Below are positions 57,713 through 64,000 of a stretch of DNA of 64,000 nucleotides, piece by piece. The position numbers and the translations under genes are program-made. The DNA comes from Codonopsis lanceolata. Lineage: Eukaryota > Streptophyta > Magnoliopsida > Asterales > Campanulaceae. A model generated the notes under the pieces. It saw only the letters and a program-made list of their open reading frames with translations, did not search any database and was not told the origin of the DNA. Positions within the stretch are counted from its first letter, which is position 1. Every line of letters starts with the position of its first letter. The DNA is taken from positions 39,206,108-39,270,107 of the forward strand of contig CM028378.1 in the NCBI GenBank assembly GCA_013146195.2, in the 5' to 3' direction.

Positions 57713-59324
57713 TAAATGTTTTACTAGGTCACAAGTCACAATCAAAATATTTTCAATAGCATTCAAAGTTTCACTTATTACTTTTGCTTTTGATTTCTTC
57801 TTTTGAATAGGCCAGTATATGATCACTTGCTTGTATTTTATTTTTGTTTACGGTACATGATCTATTGCATTCAATATTAATTTCTATTAGTACTTGATCC
57901 ACATAGCCTCACATACAGGTTTTTTTTTTTTTTTGTCTACCGCACTGATTCTAGTTGAAGCCCCATTATTATTTTGTACTAAATATTATAGGGAGAAATT
58001 CAGGCCGGTACCATGCGATTAAATGTTAACCGCAAAAATATACGATAATTTTTTTAAACCGCTATATAAAGTACATTTTTGAGGAAAAAATAACAAATAT
58101 ACCCTTAATGAAGATAGGCACGCTGATAAAGCTCTGCCCAACTTTGGGCATCGCAATGCACAATTGAAGTCTATCCAACTTTGGGCATCGCAATACAAAA
58201 ATTGGGCATCGAAGAAGGAGAAAGAGAGCATCAAAATGTAAAAATTGGGCATCGAAGAAGGGGAATGAAGATTGGGGCTTACTTTCTTGAAGACTCCCTT
58301 TTCCAGCATGGAAAGATTTTCAGTTAGAGAATAAAGGGTAAAAATGATTCAAAGGCCTTCCATTCCAACTCACACAATCCTACTTCCAGGAAAAGAGAAG
58401 AAAAATTAAAATCTCAATCATCCATTCCAATGCTCGCATCGCACATTCTGGTCGGAACTTACAATGCCTAAATTGCTGACGTTGTCGGAACTTACGATGC
58501 CTAAATTGAGGGCATCGAAACTTATGATGCCTAAATTGCGAGCATCGAAATGTGACAAAATACGAAAAGTACCTATGCATATTTGAAGTCATTGGAGAAG
58601 TATGAGTGAAGGGAAGTCCTGTATAATCCTTATATTTTGAAATGAATAGTAGGAATAGTCCAGTGCCAAACAATTGGTGGACAAGGAGTAGTAGACAGGG
58701 TTGGAAAATTGCCAGACACAGAAAATAAGACTTCTCCATCTTCTTCCGGTCAATCCTCCCTTTGCATGGAACTTGATTAGAGCGAGTAACTCTACTGCCT
58801 TCTCTTCAAAGTTTACATGGTACAAGCTTTTCTCCTCTCTCGTATATTTGGAAGCTCTATACCCAACAACTAAAGAAGTCCCCCGAGGTCAAAGGATTCC
58901 GACACTTGCCAGTGACACCTCACAGCCCCAGATCTAAAGGACGTTCTGCACTAAGAGTGAGAGAGAGAGAGAGAGAGAGGCAGAGAAAGTGGGTGGAATT
59001 GAGGGGAATGAGAGAGAGAAAGGCACAATGAGAGTGAGATGGAGAAAGATCGTGTGATGAAAAAGGAGAGAGAGGATGAGGCTCAGCTAGATCTGAAGAA
59101 GAAGTGGGGTAATATTGGAAAAAAATAATAATATAAAAATGGACTTATGCAATTGAAAAAAAGAGAGAGTATTTGAGCGGTTACAATTTCAGAAAAGGGG
59201 ACCGGCCCATAATTAATCCAACATTATATCGCATTGCAGTATTTGTTTATTCAAGGGACGTTGCTACGTGCTCTTCAATGGGTTGTCTCGTACTCTTCAA
59301 TGGGCTGTCTCATGCTCTTCAATG
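57713..59324. other. Noncoding, GCATCG-repeat element and GA-rich DNA
   Basis: About 58010-58580 is a copy of a dispersed family that starts with CCGCAAAAATATACG-like sequence and carries many GGGCATCG or GCATCGAA motifs. At 58454-58550 a 30-33-bp repeat (GGAACTTACAATGCCTAAAT) has three units. A GA microsatellite lies at about 58955-58980. A 24-bp repeat with CTCTTCAATGGG lies at about 59270-59324. No gene seen. Confidence 0.55.
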
Positions 59325-60019
59325 TAGGGGTGTGCCGGGACCTAAGCCCGCGGGCATTGGCAATGCCCAGTATAGGCCCATCAAGCAACACACATCAGAT
59401 TTAAAAGCTCAGTACTATTGATCAGCCCACAGGGATTAATGGACGGGTTTTGGACATGCGTTGGGCGGGCACGGGCAAGCACATGCTTCAGCCCATCTGT
59501 TCATGTTTTTAAATAATTTTACATTTTTACCATTCAAACTTTTCCCAAGATGAAAAAGATGAAGTGATGATTGGCGAATTAAGAATAAGCCAATAAGGTG
59601 CGTCGCACGTCACTAACTTGCATGATAATAGAGGATTGAGTTTGAGGTTGAGTAATTAAAAAAATAGGGTTTTACTTTTAGTAATAGGTTTATATGTATT
59701 ATTATATTATAAGAAAATTGAAAGGGCAATCCACAATAAGCTTTATTGTTTCAGCAGTTCAGCTCAGCTAGAATACTATACTTTTAAGTTTTAAATTAAA
59801 TAAATAGGATTGGTTTAGACCTATAATTAAAATATAAAAAAATTATCATAGAAGATGACGTGTCAGGCTGGGCATAACAGGCACAGAGTAGCTGAAGGCC
59901 CAGTAGTGCCTGAGACCGCGAGCATTTGACTCATCTAAAGCCCAGTACTATGTATAGCCCATGGGCACGGGCTCTGTGGGCCGGGCTTCATGGGCATTGA
60001 CGGGCTCTGCTCGCCCCTA
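59325..60019. mobile_element. Small non-autonomous hAT element
   Basis: 695 bp. The left end is TAGGGGTGTGCCGGG and the right end GCTCGCCCCTA. It is flanked by a perfect 8-bp duplication CTTCAATG (59317-59324 and 60020-60027). The ends are rich in GGGC and GCCC motifs (GCCCGCGGGCAT, GGGCACGGGCTC). No coding capacity. Confidence 0.85.
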
Positions 60020-60084
60020 CTTCAATGGGATATCTCTCTAGAGCTACAAAATATTATCTTTAACCGTAGGTGGAGTAAATAATT

Positions 60085-60285
60085 TTGAGTTTGGAAGCAT
60101 TGTGGCTAGTACTACAGGATGAGAAATTCTTCCAAGTTGTGCAAGCTGGGAGACGAGTGAACATAGTTGCTCATACACTCGCTCGATCAACCATTTCATA
60201 TGCTAGTCCTACTAGTTTTCTTGATGTTCCAGATTGCATGAAGGATGTAACAGCAAAGGATTGTACTGTCAATTTGGAGCATTAA
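60085..60285 (+). pseudogene. RNase H-like (RVT_3) C-terminal fragment
   Basis: 66 codons with FFQVVQAGRRVNIVAHTLAR and VPDCMKDVTAKDC. This resembles the end of the plant RNase H-like domain found in LINE-derived proteins (…R.AN.VAH.LAR…VPDCI). The catalytic N-terminal part is absent, since the sequence upstream is the hAT element and short repeats. A decayed fragment, not a gene. Confidence 0.5.
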
Positions 60286-60289
60286 TTAA

Positions 60290-61310
60290 TGAAGTTTCTT
60301 TTGAATTCAAAAACAATCCGACCAACCCTTTTTAAAAATAAAATACCAATGTTAGCTTACATGAAATTGGACTACCAAGTAGAATTTTTTTTGTGGGACG
60401 TTAATATTTTTATTGCGGGGTAGTCATCCTTTACATGAAATTTATGTTAATAATTAAAGAATAAGAATAAAATAATTAAACCGTGGATAAGCTCTCCAAG
60501 TGTCACCTCTTGGGCGGTACTCTATATTTTCTTGATTATCCATGGTTTTGGGCATTTTTGGTATTCAAAAAATTAAAAAAATTAAAAAGTAAATATTTTT
60601 ATCTATAAATTGAGACTAGATTTCTCTCATTTGGACACCACAATTTTTTTGGAAATTTTGATATTTATCTCATTTCTCTCTCTTCATTCTCTCTCCAAAT
60701 TTCATATAATTAACCATTTTTAATTTGTTTTTATTAACTAGATAATAACTAAATTGCTACTTAAATATTTTAATTATTAATATTACAGATTATTAATATA
60801 ATTGTCAGTATTGTTAATTGTTTATTATTGTCATTATTATTGTTAAATTTCGTACATAATACCTAAACGTAACACCTAAATCTTTAAACGTAACATCATT
60901 TAAAGGATAAAAATATCTAACTACCTCTATTTACATTTACACATTATACACCCTTCCATTAATTCCCTAAATCAACCACACCCCCTTCATTAGTTCCCTG
61001 ACAATCTGTATTCTCTATTCTCTCTCGCGCTCTCTATCTTTTCTCTCACTGTCTTCTCTCTTCTCTTTCACTCTCGCTCACTATGACTCCAAAACTGACC
61101 ACACCCCATCCCTATCTCTTCTCTCTCAAAATCGAAAGTCAAATTGGAGTCATAGAGGAGCTGTGCAATCTAATCGAATTGGAGTATTCATGAAGCTGTG
61201 CAATCTTTCAATTTCCAGGTATGTTTTGTTTTCGGATTTGCACTTACTATGTTTTAATTTGTTGTTGAAGAAGCTGTGCAATCTGCCCGTTTTTTTATCA
61301 AGTTTGAGTT
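60290..61310. other. AT-rich noncoding DNA
   Basis: No gene. Pyrimidine-rich stretch with TCTCTC runs at about 61010-61090. A possible leader exon and donor (TTCCAG/GTATGT) lies near 61219. Confidence 0.45.
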
Positions 61311-61332
61311 AAAGAACCGCTAGAGCACATCA

Positions 61333-61500
61333 GTTGTTTTAGAAAACTATGGCAATTCACCAGCGGTAGTGACATAATACATCCGCGAATTTGTAGCGGA
61401 TGTTTTAGACCACTACCATTGGTGAATCGTGGTAGTTTTCTAAAACAACCGCATGTATGTAGCGGTTATTGTGTACTAAAACTGCGAGTCTGTAGCGATT
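61333..61500. repeat. Cluster of inverted repeats before the PMD relic
   Basis: A 39-bp arm (61333-61371) and its imperfect complement (61411-61449, about 33 of 39 matched) enclose ATCCGCGAATTTGTAGCGGAT (61381-61401). Two more hairpins of the same design follow, AACCGCATGTATGTAGCGGTT (61447-61467) and a weaker one at 61480-61500. These look like subterminal repeats of a DNA transposon. Confidence 0.7.
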
Positions 61501-63153
61501 GTTTTGTATATTTTTTTTAAACATGTTTTTTTTTGAAAAAAAAAAGTTATATGATATGTGTGGCGTGAGTGGCGTGGGTGGTGTGGGTGGTAGTGGTGTG
61601 GGTGGCACGAATGGTAGTTCGAGTATGGTACGCGGGCGTGGGAAGGGTCCGATGAATATAGATGTATTTATAGCACTACGACATAGACAACATTTAGTTG
61701 ATGAAGATGAGGAGATGGAGGATTTGGGTGGAGGTCGACGAAAGAGAGAGGGCCGAGCACCTAGTAGAGGCAGAGTAGGAGGTCGTGGTGATGGTGATGG
61801 TGGTGATGATGACGATGAAGTAGATGGGTATGGTTGGATGTTGATGGAGCAGCATGGAGGTGGACCCGAGAACACGAAGTTACTTACTGGATTGTGTGGC
61901 CATATTGCATCTGCAATATGGAATGGCGAGGTAATTATATTGACTTTATGGTATTGCTCAAATGTATTATATTGACTATGTAGTATTGTTTTAATATTAA
62001 TGAGGGATTATTTCATTATGTTCAATAGGAGAGGCCATTATTGAGTTGTCATAGCTCCGTGGATCCCCGAACAACATTGCCTTGGAGTATACACGATATT
62101 CTCACTATTCAGTAGATCACTCGGAGTAATTGGGACACTTGAGGGATTACATGTTCCAGCACCTAAACATGCTATAGATATCAACCTTTGTGGTAAGATG
62201 GCAACCGAAAACCAATAGTTTCCCTTTACCGTTCGGGGAGATGACGCTGACATTGCACGATGTGCCTTACATTTTACAGATCCCAATTGCAAGTAAACCC
62301 ATTTTGGCAAGTACCAAGTTAGCTCAGATCAAGTCATCTCTAGCCATTCTCTGACGCATGGGTACTGCTAAGGTGAGGTGAGGGGTAATGGTATACTGGT
62401 ATTAGATTTTTGACATTGCAAGAATATTTAGGTGGCGAGAATATTGCAACTCAACCGAGGGCGATCGGTTATTTGTTGTGGTTGATGGGGATGATGTTGT
62501 TCATGGATAGGTCGTCAAACCGGGTACATATTCACTTTATACCGTATGTGATGGATATCCCTAATATTCTCAATTACAATTGGGGTGCAACGATTTTATC
62601 CTTTCTATACCGTCAGCTCGATATAGCATCGAGGATTGGTTGTAGACAGATGGATGGGTGTTTGTCTCTACTACAGGTATAAAATGGAATACTTTGGATA
62701 CTATAAAGTTTAAATTATTTTTCTTTGACGCTATTTTATTGTAGGCTTGGATATATAAATACGTTCGTTAATTCAAACTTAGTTGTTCATCGACATGGAC
62801 CTCTCAATAGTCATACGCTAAGAGATGGGCCTCTTCTCTCGCTGGCAGAAAAAATGATCCTGAAACTCTGTGGGAACATCGGAGAGTCCTTGATTGGATG
62901 ACTGTTGATGCCGTAAGTATTTATCATTTTTAAATAATGTATCAAATAAAAGTAAACATGCTAAGCTATTTATATTAATATTTGTTTTTCCAGATTATAT
63001 GGATTCCTTTTACTCGTAGGCCATCATAGGAGGTACTGATCAGTTTGTTCTCAGGCATAATTCATTACCGTAAAATTACCGAGCCTTACATGCCCGATCG
63101 CTGCTTGAAACAGTTTAGATATATCCAAACGATTCCCGACCATGTATTCCTAC
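61499..63153 (+). pseudogene. Plant mobile domain (PMD) gene relic, truncated by an LTR
   Basis: Pieces of a PMD protein appear in order. A Gly/Arg-rich and then acidic N-terminus is followed by LLTGLCGHIASAIWNGE (61499-61930) and a GT donor at 61931. VVRWQPKTNSFPLPFGEM then TLTLHDVPYIL (about 62190-62280) follows. Weaker fragments run to a donor near 62911 (DWMTVDA/GTAAGT). IIWIPFTRR and EPYMPDRCLKQFRYIQ (about 62995-63135) are the PMD C-terminal signature. Frameshifts and stops occur around 62030-62680. The gene is cut at 63154 by the Tat-type LTR. Unlike the antisense ORF at 15319 it retains introns. It may be a host gene or carried by a DNA transposon. Confidence 0.75.
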
Positions 63154-64000
63154 TGTAGACACCCAATTTCGTACCCCTGGTATGTGACTCTGACATATGA
63201 TATCAAGAACTATTCAAACTTAACAAATGTCAAGTTACAGGAGTTAAAAATGCGAAAGGCAAAGCAGGATGCGCAAAACAGTAAATTGCAAGGGGTGAAA
63301 GTATCAAAATCAAAGTTGAATAGTGGCCTTGGCGCGGCCTAAAGAGGCTGTGGGTGCCGCGCCATGAGTGCTACTGTAGCCTCTTTCAGTTAACGCATTG
63401 TGCAATTGTTGAAGCTCGGTGTACAATTGATCAAAGCGGCTGAAAGAAATCGAGAAATTCCCGATGACTCCTCACTCTCCACCTATAAATAAGAGGCCCT
63501 GGCTCCCTCATTCAGTGTTCACGAAATTGTTCAGAAAAATTGTAGAGAAACGCTGAGAAATTCTTTGCGTCTCGACGAAGCTTTAGTTACGAGAGGTGTG
63601 AGATAGGTGAGTGAAGCCCACTAAAGTCTCCAAACCCCGTCCAAACTCCGCCAAAATAAATATCCACCGGTTATAAGTGATCCCTAGCCTAGTTTTTAGG
63701 TATCCACCTCACTTTCCCGGCCCAAAAATCTCAAAGTAAGCCGTTACTCTGCCCGAGTAATGAGCTGAAAAACCAAAAAACTAAGCCGTTATTCCGCCCA
63801 ACCAAAAAGGCCGAAACCTACCAAAATAAGCTATCACTCTGCCCGAGTAGACAAGCCAAAAGTCACCAAAATAAGCAGTCACTCTGCCCAAATCAAAACA
63901 ACAACCACACAACAAACAACAAACAAAGACTCCCTCTCCCTGAAGGACAGAACGAGCACACTACCGCTCTAAAAGGTAAATCCTTTAAGGGCGTTATTTA
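63154..64000 (+). repeat. Second Tat/Ogre-type LTR, partial (runs off window)
   Basis: TGTAGACACCCAATTTCG at 63154 matches 6888 onward for the whole remaining length, including the TATA box at about 63483 and the 45-bp repeats at 63738-63917. Several indels separate the copies, so they belong to different insertions of one family rather than a fresh pair. It is inserted in the PMD relic. Confidence 0.88.

Noticed and set aside
61405..61875. 156-codon minus-strand ORF rich in Pro and Ser
   Set aside because: Complement of the Gly/Arg-rich and acidic start of the PMD relic; low complexity only.
6888..64000. The LTRs at 6888 and 63154 as the two ends of one giant element
   Set aside because: They differ by many indels and enclose host genes, a tRNA and many other elements; two separate insertions are far more likely.

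Overview
This is plant nuclear DNA, almost certainly from a eudicot. It is AT-rich and full of Ty3/Gypsy retrotransposons, Stowaway-type MITEs, Helitrons and hAT and Mutator-like elements. Embedded in these are a few spliced host genes of plant-only families: RADIALIS-like MYB genes and a plant U-box E3 ligase. I could not fix the species. One run of exactly 100 Ns (1081-1180) is a nominal assembly gap.

Layout. 1-6887: a decayed Athila-type Ty3/Gypsy element. Its long terminal segment plus the start of its first ORF occurs twice (1-1079 and 5764-6887), with gag/protease/RT/RNase H/integrase relics between and a Stowaway MITE inserted in pol. 6888-about 16250: a Tat/Ogre-type element inserted in the Athila copy. 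It has a 1.8-kb LTR, a tRNA-Arg primer site, pol with two RNase H domains, and an antisense ORF for a plant mobile domain (PMD) protein; no 3' LTR is seen. 16250-20390: AT-rich repeats, a Helitron end, a MITE, and a Mutator-like element carrying a captured TCP transcription-factor fragment. 20391-20463: tRNA-Ala(AGC). 20900-38530: four tandem, diverged copies of a RADIALIS-like locus on the minus strand. Copies A and D are intact, C is a pseudogene, and B has lost both coding exons but keeps intron and promoter. 38530-45750: MITEs, a long foldback and tandem repeats. 45753-49824: a complete hAT element with a perfect 8-bp target duplication and a broken transposase. 49833-53800: noncoding repeats. 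53800-57132: an intact six-exon U-box/ARM gene of the PUB5 type. 57456-61500: MITEs, a small hAT element, and an RNase H scrap. 61499-63153: a second, intron-containing PMD gene relic, cut off by a second LTR of the same Tat family, which runs off the window.

Only four loci look functional: tRNA-Ala, the two RADIALIS-like genes and the PUB5-like gene. The antisense PMD ORF is open but is probably a truncated retrotransposon passenger. Everything else is mobile DNA at different stages of decay. The most unusual material is the RADIALIS-like array with its exon-less copy, PMD sequence associated twice with one LTR family, the TCP fragment in a Mutator-like element, and paired GC palindromes upstream of the Athila LTR TATA box.
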